40,162 nt of DNA, taken from Saprospiraceae bacterium. GTDB taxonomy: Bacteria > Bacteroidota > Bacteroidia > Chitinophagales > Saprospiraceae. The DNA lies in NCBI GenBank assembly GCA_020631355.1, contig JAHDHL010000002.1, positions 355,317 through 395,478 of the forward strand, written 5' to 3'. The position numbers and the translations under genes were made by a program. Positions within the stretch are counted from its first letter, which is position 1. Every line of letters begins with the position of its first letter. The notes below the pieces were generated by a model. The model did no database searches. It saw nothing but the letters and a program-made list of their open reading frames with translations, and was not told the DNA's origin. This document shows, one piece after another, positions 24,691 through 34,496 of this stretch.

Positions 24691-25212
24691 TTATCTCAGA
24701 TTCTTTCTGAAATACTTCGTCCACTTCTTATCTTTCGGTTCGAGTACTACTGCGCCGCATCTGGCACTCGAACCATAAATGTATGGCGCAACGGACTCAT
24801 CCAAAATAGTCCATTTTATATTATCATCCGTAATGAGATTCAGTATCTCCCTACTTTTCTCAAACTGTAATACATCCAAAATATATGATCTTTTCTTACC
24901 CTGATTAAAAACAAATAAAATCTTACAATCACAGGGATACTTATCCTTAGCTGATCGGATTTGGACATTATTCATGGGACGTACCATGCAGCCAATACTG
25001 TAATTCGTCTTATGGAATACATAATGGGTATCCCGCCATATTTTTGACTTTATTGCCTCAACCTGTTTGGAAAGTGACGACAACTCTGCCAATTCAGCAA
25101 GCCATTCTAGATTATCATCATGAGTCAGAAGGGTATCCTGTACCGTATGGGACTGTGCTTGGAGTACAACCGTAGAAAGAAAAAATAAGGAAACACATAG
25201 CATTCTTGACAT
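24691..25212 (-). CDS. Small secreted protein, function unknown
   Basis: The 173-residue product has a signal peptide (MSRMLCVSLFFLSTVVLQAQ, cleaved before or after the last Q). The mature part has a helical segment (DNLEWLAELAELSSLSKQVEA), then a mixed region with Cys in IGCMV, YPCDCK and ARCGAVV that could form two disulfides in the periplasm. No family is recognised. It precedes the PD-(D/E)XK-like gene by 40 bases on the same strand and follows the DUF5686 gene at a 68-base gap, so a three-gene transcript is possible, although a secreted and a nuclease-like protein do not suggest one pathway. Confidence 0.6.
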   Translation of the reverse strand: MSRMLCVSLFFLSTVVLQAQSHTVQDTLLTHDDNLEWLAELAELSSLSKQVEAIKSKIWRDTHYVFHKTNYSIGCMVRPMNNVQIRSAKDKYPCDCKILFVFNQGKKRSYILDVLQFEKSREILNLITDDNIKWTILDESVAPYIYGSSARCGAVVLEPKDKKWTKYFRKNLR

Positions 25213-25280
25213 AGGGAATTATTTTACAATAATATATTACTAAAGGAATCCTTTACCGTACCATTCTGCTGCACCAAAGA

Positions 25281-27734
25281 TTAAAATACCACATTCAAAT
25301 TAAAACGAAAAGCTAAATTATCAGAGGTACGTTCCTGTTGATAAGGCCCATAACGATAATACACCTTTGCTCCCAAACCGATATTAAGGCTTCGCCTCAA
25401 TGGAAAGATGATGATATTATCCAGTCCGCCCCCACTTTCAAAAAATCCCTTTTCCATCGACTGGACATTGACGAGTGAGTGATTATCCTCATATCCCAAG
25501 GTACCGAAACCCATATTATGAATCAGGATGAGATGGGGCTTGGAATATTTTTTCCTATAAAGGATATTACCGATATCATGTTCAAAGAAAAAATGGACGA
25601 AACGATCCGAAACGAATTCGTAATTATCCATTGTCTGAAATGCATTATCCAATCCGATGAATGCGAAACTTCCTCCTGTCCCACTACTGACGAATAGGCG
25701 GGAATAGGGTAATTCATTCGTTACCATTCCTGCTTCTATACGATATTTTGTGGTTCCGATGAATCGGGTATCAAACTGTTGTTCTATTGCGGCCTGTATA
25801 CGATGATAATCATAATCCCCTTTCAATACTCCCCGGAATCCTCTCGTATATGAAAAATAGAGAATTGGAAAACGGGTCGGTGACGGTACCCTGACTCCCA
25901 TGAACCAATCATTGTTCTCACCGAATGCATATCTGAGGTTCAGGGATAATTCAGAAAAATTCAGATCAGATTCCAAATCCGAATTGCTTCCGGAATAAAC
26001 ATAGGGATACTGCGGCTGGATTGTCGTTTGTTCGAATGTTACAGCGCCTCTTAGGAATTGGTATTGACCTTGTAGCGTAAGGGCATGTCTTTCCTCCTTA
26101 TCCATGATTTGGGCATAAAGTTCTCGATTCAGAAACAAATCACCCTGGAGCGGAAAACTGAAAAGGCCGGGTTCTCGAATATCATTCGAATATTCATACT
26201 TGATTTCCAGAATATCATCAGGAATAATATCGACCACCATATTGCCACCATATTTCATGGCCTTATCCTTAAAACCATATCCCCAATATCCTCCGACAGA
26301 AAAATAACGGGACAAATTTCGGTTGGTCTGAAGCCCGACTCCCAAGCGTACACTCTCGTAATTATTGATTTTGAGAATTTCCTGCGTTTTGATATCCATC
26401 CATTTGACCGACAAATTCCCTGTTCCTAAGGAGGTAGTGACCCTCAATATCGCATCCAATTTCATTTTTTCGCCTATACTATCCACCAATACATAGGAAA
26501 GTTGCTCCTTTTCTGAGAGTTTCTCTTTCCGGTGTTCATTCCATACATCATCTTCCTTGGATACGACATCTCCTTTGAGTGGAATGAAATCGTCCCTCAT
26601 TTCCTTGAAACCCAGTTTGGGATTCAGTTCGACTTTGGAGACGTAACTCCGTTGGGACATTTTGAGTGAAGCGAAATCCATCCGACTATCCGGCATGGTC
26701 AGTTCAAAATTCAATTGCTCAGGGAACCATTGTTCATGATTATGGAATACATACTTATGCTCGATTTTCCAAGATAATTTATCCGCATCAGCCGGTGATG
26801 CTACGACATTCTGAACGGCATACCCATTGGTATTGACATAAAGCAATCCCTCTAATCCCTCAAATGTCTTTCCTTTGCGAGGCTTATATGAAATGATAAA
26901 AATCGAATCTGTTTGTTGGTATAATGTATCCTCAATATTAAAGAAATAAAGTTGGGTACTACCCTTGGAAACAGGATTCACGAATGACTCATTACCAAAT
27001 AAAATAAAGTCATCATAAAATGTGAATTGTTGGAATGCATTAATCGCTGATAAATCAAAAGTTTTCAGTCCCGCTACCCGATTATGCAACAATGTATTTT
27101 TCACTGTTTCCGGATATTTGAATTTCCTGTCTGTCACAACTTCCGACATGAATAAAAAAACATCAAAAGGAGAGAATTCAGACTCCACTACTTCCTTACC
27201 CTCTAATACTCGTTGCTTATTTTTTTCATAAAATTCTTTTTCAGCTATGTAATATCCCAAGGAATCATCCACGATATATCCCATTTGCATTTTGGAATAA
27301 ATCTCACATCTATAGGATGATAATTGCTCATGATTATTTTTCTTTTTATTCCTGACTACTTTTTTGATAATCCTATGGGCGGGATTTTCTCCAGCATTAA
27401 CCACTACCTCATTCAGACCCACACTCGAAGATTTCATCTGAATGATCAATTCCTCTTTTTTAAAATCCGCATCTGATAATTCGTAAACTAATTTCTCATA
27501 ACCCACATATAAAAATGTGAGGAATTTAATGCTATCATCACTACTGATAAAAAAACGACCATCCAAATCTGCTATGACACCTTTGCTATCATCCCCATTG
27601 ATTATGATATTCACAAAAGCCAAGGATTCGGAATTCACATCCAGAACCCTACCATTGATTTCATTTTGGGAATACACAAAATGGCATAGGAATACAAAAA
27701 TTCCCGTTAGGAGAATAACTTTCCGTACTTGCAT
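25281..27734 (-). CDS. DUF5686-type outer-membrane protein with carboxypeptidase-regulatory-like domain
   Basis: The 817-residue product has a signal peptide (to YSQN), a beta-sandwich plug-like domain at about 24-100 (NGRVLDVNSESLAFVNI, a carboxypeptidase-D-regulatory-like repeat), then AHRIIKKVVRNKKKNN and a long C-terminal beta-barrel ending NLAFRFNLNVVF with an aromatic last residue. This is the layout of the DUF5686 barrel family, common in Bacteroidota and not functionally characterised to my knowledge. It lacks a TonB box and a TonB-dependent plug, so it is not a SusC-type transporter. It lies in the outer membrane, and the regulatory-like domain faces the periplasm. tilS lies upstream on the same strand, 100 bases away. 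Confidence 0.8.
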   Translation of the reverse strand: MQVRKVILLTGIFVFLCHFVYSQNEINGRVLDVNSESLAFVNIIINGDDSKGVIADLDGRFFISSDDSIKFLTFLYVGYEKLVYELSDADFKKEELIIQMKSSSVGLNEVVVNAGENPAHRIIKKVVRNKKKNNHEQLSSYRCEIYSKMQMGYIVDDSLGYYIAEKEFYEKNKQRVLEGKEVVESEFSPFDVFLFMSEVVTDRKFKYPETVKNTLLHNRVAGLKTFDLSAINAFQQFTFYDDFILFGNESFVNPVSKGSTQLYFFNIEDTLYQQTDSIFIISYKPRKGKTFEGLEGLLYVNTNGYAVQNVVASPADADKLSWKIEHKYVFHNHEQWFPEQLNFELTMPDSRMDFASLKMSQRSYVSKVELNPKLGFKEMRDDFIPLKGDVVSKEDDVWNEHRKEKLSEKEQLSYVLVDSIGEKMKLDAILRVTTSLGTGNLSVKWMDIKTQEILKINNYESVRLGVGLQTNRNLSRYFSVGGYWGYGFKDKAMKYGGNMVVDIIPDDILEIKYEYSNDIREPGLFSFPLQGDLFLNRELYAQIMDKEERHALTLQGQYQFLRGAVTFEQTTIQPQYPYVYSGSNSDLESDLNFSELSLNLRYAFGENNDWFMGVRVPSPTRFPILYFSYTRGFRGVLKGDYDYHRIQAAIEQQFDTRFIGTTKYRIEAGMVTNELPYSRLFVSSGTGGSFAFIGLDNAFQTMDNYEFVSDRFVHFFFEHDIGNILYRKKYSKPHLILIHNMGFGTLGYEDNHSLVNVQSMEKGFFESGGGLDNIIIFPLRRSLNIGLGAKVYYRYGPYQQERTSDNLAFRFNLNVVF

Positions 27735-27835
27735 AAAGATTGAGTTTGTTCCGTTCTCGTCGGATGCATTACTTTATCCATCCAACAGGCACTAGAATGA
27801 TTGACTCCTAGTGTTTATTTTGGTTAGGCGAGGTT

Positions 27836-29158
27836 TTAACCAGAGATTTCCCTCATACTGATTCGTAGTACAAATTGGGTTTGCTCGGACACCTTAACCC
27901 TTTCGTCCACTCTATCACCCAAGATAGCACAGACCTGACCATTACTTTCCAGTATCCATGCATTCTCCTTTTCAGGAATGGAATATTTTCTATCCTTGAA
28001 AAATTTACTCACTTTTTTTCGGCCATTCATTCCCAACGGATAAAAAGCATCCCCTTGTTTCCATCGTCGAACAACCAAGGGAAAAACCAATGCATTAAAA
28101 TCCAAATACCAATATTTTTTCTCAAAGGATTCTGGTTTAGATTTCTTCTTGAATTCAAAAATTAATCCATCCGTAGAAAAAGGAATTTCTTTTTCATGTA
28201 TCAAATATTGAATTTCATTAAAATCAGCATCTCTTTTCCTTTCCAGAATAAAATACTCCCTATCATTTACGATGCGATGTGTTTCTGAAAATATCCTAGA
28301 CCCCGACTCCCCATGAACCATCTGATTTAAATCTTGAACTTGTTCTCCATTAAACCCGTAAGGCGATAACCATTCATATAAAATAAAATCAACTTGTGGT
28401 TCATTAAAAATTTTTTTATTCACAAAAATCAATTCACCTTTCTGATGTGCATATTGATTTTTTATTTTTTGAATTTGTTGCTTGATGAATGATGCAGCTT
28501 GCATTATATTTTTTGAAGTATTCAAAAAAGTATATTCTAATTGCGGGTTGATTTTCTTCAATACTGGAATCACATGATGGCGGATTCTATTCCTTGCATA
28601 CTTATCTTCAGCATTAGAACTATCTTCTCGGAACCTGATTTTTTTCGCAAGGATATAATCCTCGATTTCTTGTCTAGAAAACGCTATCATTGGACGGATG
28701 ATATTCCCATTCTTTTGCAGGATACCCTTGAGTCCGTTCACACCCGTTCCCTTGGTCAAATTATATAATGCCGTCTCAAGTGAATCATTCAGATGATGTG
28801 CTGTGGCAATATATCCATATTCATGTTCCTGCCTTATCTTTTCCAACCACTCATACCTCAGATCCCTTGCAATCATCTGGATGCTTCCTTTCCTTTGTTG
28901 CTGGATAGAGCGTGTATCAAAAGCAATCGTATGGAATGTCACCCCAAGCTCTTGGGCGAGATTCCTAACGAACGCCTCATCCCCATCGGCATCGGCTCCA
29001 CGCAACTGAAAATTACAATGTGCGATACCAAATTCCATTGCAGAATGGTGGAAAAGATAGCACATCGCTACGGAATCCATCCCTCCACTTACTGCCAAAA
29101 GGACTTTATCTGATGCCTTTGCACATTTTTTAAGCGAATTTTGAAATTTTTCTACCAT
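27836..29158 (-). CDS. tilS: tRNA(Ile)-lysidine synthase
   Basis: The 440-residue enzyme has the N-type ATP pyrophosphatase PP-loop SGGMDS (24-29), then HCNFQLRGADADGDEAFV and ATAHHLNDSLETALYNLTKGTG as in TilS, the typical RNRIRHHVIP segment (about 215-225), and a C-terminal substrate-binding domain containing WKQGDAFYPLGMNGRKKVSKFF, a TilS signature. It attaches lysine to C34 of tRNA-Ile(CAU), changing it from AUG to AUA reading, an essential step. An open frame continues about 39 codons upstream, but the ATG at 29158 directly precedes the first family helix, and the ffh promoter lies just beyond. It is divergent from ffh. Confidence 0.93.
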   Translation of the reverse strand: MVEKFQNSLKKCAKASDKVLLAVSGGMDSVAMCYLFHHSAMEFGIAHCNFQLRGADADGDEAFVRNLAQELGVTFHTIAFDTRSIQQQRKGSIQMIARDLRYEWLEKIRQEHEYGYIATAHHLNDSLETALYNLTKGTGVNGLKGILQKNGNIIRPMIAFSRQEIEDYILAKKIRFREDSSNAEDKYARNRIRHHVIPVLKKINPQLEYTFLNTSKNIMQAASFIKQQIQKIKNQYAHQKGELIFVNKKIFNEPQVDFILYEWLSPYGFNGEQVQDLNQMVHGESGSRIFSETHRIVNDREYFILERKRDADFNEIQYLIHEKEIPFSTDGLIFEFKKKSKPESFEKKYWYLDFNALVFPLVVRRWKQGDAFYPLGMNGRKKVSKFFKDRKYSIPEKENAWILESNGQVCAILGDRVDERVKVSEQTQFVLRISMREISG

Positions 29159-29168
29159 TGAAATGTTG

Positions 29169-29176
29169 TATATTTG
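29169..29176 (+). promoter_or_regulatory. Probable ffh promoter, -7 element
   Basis: TATATTTG matches TAnnTTTG. The best TTG upstream (29141-29143) is 25 bases away, a little long. The implied leader before ffh is about 150 bases. Confidence 0.4.
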
Positions 29177-29334
29177 CGAATTCAGTGGATAGCCAAGAGC
29201 AATCGGTGAATAATAAGTAAAGTTACTTACTTTTTGTAGAGTTCCAGAAAACCTGAATTTTGGAGGTTTTCCCAATCTCCTGAACTGATTTTGCTCGTTT
29301 ACTGATAAGTGATAATTGATAACTGTAGTAGAAC

Positions 29335-30684
29335 ATGTTTGAAAATTTAAGTGATAAGTTAGAATTAGCCTTTAAGGACCTGAAAGGGGAAGGCAAGATT
29401 ACCGAACTGAACATTGCATCATCCGTAAAGGAAATCCGTAGGGCTTTGGTAGCTGCGGATGTCAACTATAAGATAGCCAAGGAATTCACGGATAAGGTAA
29501 AGAATGAGGCCTTGGGTACAAGGAACGTCCTATCTTCTGTGAAGCCGGGCGAACTGATGGTTAAAATCGTAATGGACGAATTGGTAGAACTGATGGGTGG
29601 CCAGAAGGTCGGCATCAATATCAAGGGTAGTCCGGGCATCGTTCTGATTGCGGGTCTTCAAGGTTCTGGTAAGACGACTTTCACAGGTAAGCTTTCCTTA
29701 TTCCTTAAGGACAAGAAAGGAAAGAAACCATTGGTGGTTGCTTGTGATGTATACCGTCCGGCTGCGATTGACCAGTTGACTGTGGTTTCTGAACAAGCGG
29801 GTGTGGATATCTACAAGGAACCGGATAATAAGAATCCTGTCGAGATTGCCAAGAATGCAATTGCGCATGCACAACGTTTCGGACATGATGTGGTTATCGT
29901 GGATACTGCGGGTCGTTTGGCTGTGGATGAGGAAATGATGACCGAGATTGAGAACATCAAGAACGGTATCAATCCGAACGAAACCCTATTCGTAGTGGAT
30001 TCCATGACCGGTCAGGATGCTGTGAATACGGCCAAGGCCTTTAATGACAGAATCAATTATGATGGTGTCGTATTGACCAAGCTCGATGGTGATACCAGAG
30101 GTGGTGCGGCATTATCCATTAAATATACCGTAGGCAAGCCCATCAAGTTCATGAGTATGGGTGAGAAGCTTGATACACTGGATGAATTCCATCCTGACCG
30201 TATGGCTTCCCGTATCCTTGGCATGGGTGATGTGATTTCCCTTGTCGAAAGAGCGCAGCAACAATTCGATGAGAAGGAAGCTGAACGTATCCACAAGAAA
30301 ATCAAGAAGAATAAGTTTGACTTCAATGATTTCCTTTCCCAGATTGCCCAAATCAAGAAGATGGGTAACATCAAGGATCTGATTGGAATGATTCCCGGTA
30401 TGGGCAAGGCGGTCAGGGATTTGGATATTGATAATGATGCATTCAAAAAAATCGAAGCGATTATCTTTTCCATGACTCCTATCGAAAGGGAATCCCCGGA
30501 ATTATTGAATAGCAGTAGAAAGAAAAGAATTGCTCGTGGTAGTGGCAATACCATTACGGAAGTAAATCAATTTATCCGCCAATTTGACCAGATGCGTAAG
30601 CTGATGCATAAAATGTCAAAAGGCAATATGAAAGGGATGCCGAACATGAATTCCATGCGTGGTAATTCCAGAAGACGTCGATAA
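29335..30684 (+). CDS. ffh: Signal recognition particle GTPase Ffh
   Basis: The 449-residue protein has the N domain (1-95), the G domain with GLQGSGKT (107-114), DTAGRL (190-195), TKLDGD and a guanine-contact GEK segment (SMGEKLDTL), and a methionine-rich M domain (about 295-449) with KMGNIKDLIGMIPGM, RKKRIARGSG and a basic RRRR tail. The arginine-rich SGxG motif in the M domain binds 4.5S RNA. It targets ribosomes making membrane and secreted proteins to FtsY and SecYEG. The ATG start fits the family N-terminus (MFENLSDKLELAF). A strong terminator follows. Confidence 0.97.
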   Translation: MFENLSDKLELAFKDLKGEGKITELNIASSVKEIRRALVAADVNYKIAKEFTDKVKNEALGTRNVLSSVKPGELMVKIVMDELVELMGGQKVGINIKGSPGIVLIAGLQGSGKTTFTGKLSLFLKDKKGKKPLVVACDVYRPAAIDQLTVVSEQAGVDIYKEPDNKNPVEIAKNAIAHAQRFGHDVVIVDTAGRLAVDEEMMTEIENIKNGINPNETLFVVDSMTGQDAVNTAKAFNDRINYDGVVLTKLDGDTRGGAALSIKYTVGKPIKFMSMGEKLDTLDEFHPDRMASRILGMGDVISLVERAQQQFDEKEAERIHKKIKKNKFDFNDFLSQIAQIKKMGNIKDLIGMIPGMGKAVRDLDIDNDAFKKIEAIIFSMTPIERESPELLNSSRKKRIARGSGNTITEVNQFIRQFDQMRKLMHKMSKGNMKGMPNMNSMRGNSRRRR

Positions 30685-30703
30685 CCTTCTTTTCCCCTGA
30701 TTG

Positions 30704-30744
30704 CAAAAGCCGATGAATCACTTGATTCATCGGCTTTTGTTTTT
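30704..30744 (+). terminator. Intrinsic terminator of ffh
   Basis: A perfect stem of 17 bp (30704-30720 with 30723-30739), with an inner loop that in practice opens to about 4 nt, is followed by TTTTT. Confidence 0.9.
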
Positions 30745-30869
30745 CACAGGATGATTGGTTTCCCAAAATGAACCCATTGGTCCCAAAAAAGGCTTCCCCT
30801 CGTCGAAATTAAGCTCGCCATAAGGGATTTTAAAGTGTAAAGGGATTAACTTGTTACAAAATTATTCCA

Positions 30870-31388
30870 ATGAGACACTTACTTTCCCTTTTACTTACAC
30901 TGACATTCATTAGTTCGACTATCATTGCCCAAAACGAAAAGAATTGGGCAAACTACGAAACAGCTGAATACAAGGTCCAATTCCCTAAGAATTGGGAAAT
31001 CGCAGAAAACATCAGAGGTTCGGAATTCATTCTTTCAGGCCCCACTATCAATAATTTCAATACCAATATCAATCTACTCAAGCAAGATTTGACCACACTC
31101 GGAAACGATGTGGACCTAGAGGGCTTTACCAAGTTATCCATATCACAGATTGAGGTGTATTTTGAGAATGCAGAAATCCTACTCAGCGAAACACTGAAAG
31201 GAAATGACAGGACTTTCCAAAGGCTCATCTATAGTGCGGATTATGCCGGAAGAACCATGCAGTTCGAACAATACTATTGGGTCTTTGACAATACTGCCTT
31301 TGTCCTCACACTTACAGCATCAAAAGAAGATTTCGAGGCAATAAAAGAAGAGGGTGAAACCATCATGAATAGTCTTATCATCAAGTAA
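30870..31388 (+). CDS. Secreted PsbP/DcrB-like protein, function unknown
   Basis: The 172-residue product has a signal peptide ending STIIAQN. The mature domain begins YKVQFPKNWEIAEN and continues with EFILSGPT, a long variable loop, then FEQYYWVFDNTAFVLTLTA and a final helix EAIKEEGETIMNSLII. This beta-alpha pattern is that of PsbP/DcrB-type single-domain proteins, which are secreted or periplasmic and mostly uncharacterised in bacteria. No catalytic residues are seen. It appears monocistronic between the ffh terminator and its own hairpin at about 31.5 kb. Confidence 0.7.
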   Translation: MRHLLSLLLTLTFISSTIIAQNEKNWANYETAEYKVQFPKNWEIAENIRGSEFILSGPTINNFNTNINLLKQDLTTLGNDVDLEGFTKLSISQIEVYFENAEILLSETLKGNDRTFQRLIYSADYAGRTMQFEQYYWVFDNTAFVLTLTASKEDFEAIKEEGETIMNSLIIK

Positions 31389-31507
31389 TAAACTATCCAA
31401 TCCCACCCTTCCGGCATGTATGGTAATCATTTGGTTTGAATTCTTTCCAACCAAGGACAGAGCTATTTCATTGAGTCTTTACAGCGAACATTTTTCCTTA
31501 CATTTAT

Positions 31508-31547
31508 AATCCTATTATTCCATCTTGAAGAATAATAGGATTCTTTT
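31508..31547 (+). terminator. Intrinsic terminator after the PsbP/DcrB-like gene
   Basis: A 13-bp perfect stem (31508-31520 with 31530-31542), 9-nt loop, is followed by CTTTTT. It lies about 120 bases after the stop and 48 before the next start. Confidence 0.7.
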
Positions 31548-31594
31548 TGCAGCACACTGCACATTCGTAAACATACTTACACTGATTCGTCAAT

Positions 31595-34417
31595 ATGACA
31601 AGGAAATACTCGCATCAGATTCCCCATCCCATATTCCAATCCATTGTATTCGTCTTGTTTCTTTTCCTGAATTTCCAGGGACAGGCCCAGAATACATTTG
31701 TCTATTTTCATAATAATACCCACTTGGATTTCAATGTGACCACAACAGGGAATCCACCACCTCATCCTGACGACTGGGATGCTTACAATGGCCCTATCAC
31801 TGCATTGCAACCCCACAAACAACTCATGAGACTTTATCGGGATTGGGGTACTTCGGATTCTTCGCAGGGATATTATTTCCCTACTTCCACGATAACATTC
31901 CCTAATGGGGAAACCGTACAGTTGGAGATAGAATATTTCGTGGAATTCTATGACTTCTTCAATAATCCTTTCCCTAGGATTTCATTCAGGCTCAAGGCTA
32001 GTGGCCCGGGTTTCAATCATCCTTGGAGAAATGACCGTACCATTTATGACCAAGTCTTCAATGTCGGAGGTACGGATTATATGCTTAGATACCAAGCTTA
32101 TGAGACCACTCCCCAAGGATTATATGATGACATCCTTTTTTCTATTTATGAAATGGACGATACACCTTATACCGTTGATGCCGCTGATTTGAGTGACCCT
32201 ACCACATTCAATATCATGTCCTACAATGTCTACATGCGTCCGACCTCACTCTTTCCGGATGACGACCAGGCTACAAGAGCCCAGTATATCGCTGGTTATG
32301 TCCATGACATGGATGCCATCATTTTTCAGGAAGTATTCGATAATGATACAAGGGTCACCTTATTGAATGCCCTTTATCCTGAATACCCTTATCAAACGAC
32401 AGTGGTTGATGATAATTCCAATGCCTTGGAAGATGGTGGAGTCCTGATTGTAAGTAGATGGCCTATCGAAACAGAAGACCAACTCTTATTCGGAGATATA
32501 TGCAATGCGGATGATTGCGTGTCGAACAAGGGAATCAAATATGCCCGAATCAATAAGATGGGAGTAAAATACCATGTATTCGGTACCCATATGGATGCTT
32601 TCAATGAAGTTGATGATATCAATACTCGCAAACAACAACTCGTGGCGTGGAAATCATATATTGATGGCAAATCCATTCCTGAAACTGAGGCAGTACTCAT
32701 GGGTGGGGATTACAATATAGATATGCACACCAACAAACTCGGTGAGTATGATAGCTTATGGGGGAATTTTAGTGCAGAACTCCCGATATATACAGGATAT
32801 CCTGACACATGGGACCCAGTCCTTAATCATTACCTCCAAGATGAAACAGATGCTCCTGAATTCTTGGATTATGTATTGAGCCAATCCGAAAATCTGAATG
32901 CCATTTATAAGGAGAACGAATCACTTATCATGCGTTCTAATAACGTGGGCATGTGGAGAATCTTTGATTTGTCTGATCATTATGCCATATGGGGCAAGTT
33001 CAAATTCCCCAAAATCGTCTATGTGGATGAAATGGCATCAGGTAATAATGATGGTTCTTCCTGGACTGATGCTTTCACCGATTTACAGGACGCCCTCGCA
33101 TTGGGAGAAGATACCCAAATCTATGTGGCACAAGGGACTTACTACCCCACTTCAACTTCCTCAAGGGGTATTTACTTCAACATTGCGAATCATGTCAGCA
33201 TTTTTGGTGGCTACCCTACCGGAGGAGGCACACCTGACCCTATGGCTTACCCGACAATTCTCTCCGGGGATATTGATGGTGATGGAACATCTGATGGTAA
33301 TTCATTCCATGTCATAAGAATGCAACAAGTAGAGGATATCATTCTGGATGGCATCCAAATCAATGATGGCAATGCTGATAATGCCCAATCCTACGCCAGA
33401 TCTAGGGGGGGAGGAATTTATGCTTCCCAATCCTTTTTCCGATTGAATGATGTGAGCATGGAAAATAATCATGCAATTTATGGTGGTGGAATATTCGCTA
33501 CGCAATGTGATGCAATCAATATTGACCATTCCACCATATCTATGAATACCGCAGAATTCGGTAGCGCCATATATCATAGTAATTCATCACAACTTTTCAT
33601 GAGGTATACCAAAGTAGAAGATAATGTATCATTAATCCGTTGTGCAATAGAATCCAATAATAGCACTTATACCCTCATTGAGAATTCCATCATTGCCAAC
33701 AATGCTTCCAAGAATGCAAATGCCATTGGTCTGATAGCCACGAATAGGAATCAAAGTTGTGATATAAACCAATCCACTGTTCTTGGGGAAACCAAGAATA
33801 AATATCTCTTGTCCCTACAAGTAGGATATGGCGACCAATTGGATGTCAATATCCACAATTCCATTCTGGGCCACCAGGATATCAATTTTGATAAGTCTGT
33901 CGTGGCTTATAATAATGGAATATTGAATCTATCCACTTCCCATTGTTATATTCAGGGCAGTAGTATCATCGGAACCACTGATAACAACATCTATTCGTCC
34001 ATTGCCGGAGACCTATTGCTCCAACCAGATTACTCAGTGGATGCTTGTTCACCAATAGTGAATATGGGCAATGATACCCATGCTACAGGAATAGATACTG
34101 ATATTGTAGGGAATGCCCGTTTGGTCGGAATAGTGGATATCGGTGCTTATGAATCACAGATGCCTTGTAATGTAAATAGGGAGGTATCCCATACCACATC
34201 TTCTTCCATCAGACTTTATCCTAATCCGAGTCATGATATCTTGCAGATACAATCCGACATACCCGTTTCGAATGTATATGTCTATGATGCATTGGGTAGG
34301 ATTTGGATGGAAAGTGATGCAACCCTACTGGATGTTCGTACATTACCGACCGGACAATATTTTGTCCGTGTGCAATTGGGACAGGATGTTGAAGTGAGTT
34401 CATTCATTAAGAAATAA
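31595..34417 (+). CDS. T9SS-exported neutral sphingomyelinase-like phosphodiesterase fused to a beta-helix
   Basis: This 940-residue protein starts with a long signal peptide (to QGQAQ). Residues 33-200 are a beta-rich N-domain. Residues 204-470 are an endonuclease/exonuclease/phosphatase domain with N211 (MSYNVYM), E246 (IIFQEVFD), H332 (GTHMDA), D372 and N374 (GGDYNID) and D461-H462 (LSDHYA), plus NKGIKYARI as in neutral sphingomyelinases. Residues about 475-850 are a right-handed beta-helix with Asn-rich rungs (GGGIYASQ, GGGIFATQ, SAIYHSN). The C-terminal 75 residues from LYPNPSHDIL are a T9SS sorting domain. It probably hydrolyses sphingomyelin or another phosphodiester lipid at the cell surface; a nuclease is the alternative. 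The ATG start is clear and the gene is followed closely by a metallophosphatase. Confidence 0.85.
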   Translation: MTRKYSHQIPHPIFQSIVFVLFLFLNFQGQAQNTFVYFHNNTHLDFNVTTTGNPPPHPDDWDAYNGPITALQPHKQLMRLYRDWGTSDSSQGYYFPTSTITFPNGETVQLEIEYFVEFYDFFNNPFPRISFRLKASGPGFNHPWRNDRTIYDQVFNVGGTDYMLRYQAYETTPQGLYDDILFSIYEMDDTPYTVDAADLSDPTTFNIMSYNVYMRPTSLFPDDDQATRAQYIAGYVHDMDAIIFQEVFDNDTRVTLLNALYPEYPYQTTVVDDNSNALEDGGVLIVSRWPIETEDQLLFGDICNADDCVSNKGIKYARINKMGVKYHVFGTHMDAFNEVDDINTRKQQLVAWKSYIDGKSIPETEAVLMGGDYNIDMHTNKLGEYDSLWGNFSAELPIYTGYPDTWDPVLNHYLQDETDAPEFLDYVLSQSENLNAIYKENESLIMRSNNVGMWRIFDLSDHYAIWGKFKFPKIVYVDEMASGNNDGSSWTDAFTDLQDALALGEDTQIYVAQGTYYPTSTSSRGIYFNIANHVSIFGGYPTGGGTPDPMAYPTILSGDIDGDGTSDGNSFHVIRMQQVEDIILDGIQINDGNADNAQSYARSRGGGIYASQSFFRLNDVSMENNHAIYGGGIFATQCDAINIDHSTISMNTAEFGSAIYHSNSSQLFMRYTKVEDNVSLIRCAIESNNSTYTLIENSIIANNASKNANAIGLIATNRNQSCDINQSTVLGETKNKYLLSLQVGYGDQLDVNIHNSILGHQDINFDKSVVAYNNGILNLSTSHCYIQGSSIIGTTDNNIYSSIAGDLLLQPDYSVDACSPIVNMGNDTHATGIDTDIVGNARLVGIVDIGAYESQMPCNVNREVSHTTSSSIRLYPNPSHDILQIQSDIPVSNVYVYDALGRIWMESDATLLDVRTLPTGQYFVRVQLGQDVEVSSFIKK

Positions 34418-34496
34418 GATGGATTCCCTCATTATCAAACGGATTCCATGTTGCTACTAGGAACTATTCCGTAACTTGCCTCCAAATCCATCCGAT

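Noticed and set aside
27790-27813. Hairpin between tilS and the DUF5686 gene as a terminator
   Set aside because: Only a 6-bp stem with no T tract on the relevant strand.
29159-29275. Longer N-terminus of TilS
   Set aside because: The extension has no family similarity and overlaps the probable ffh promoter.
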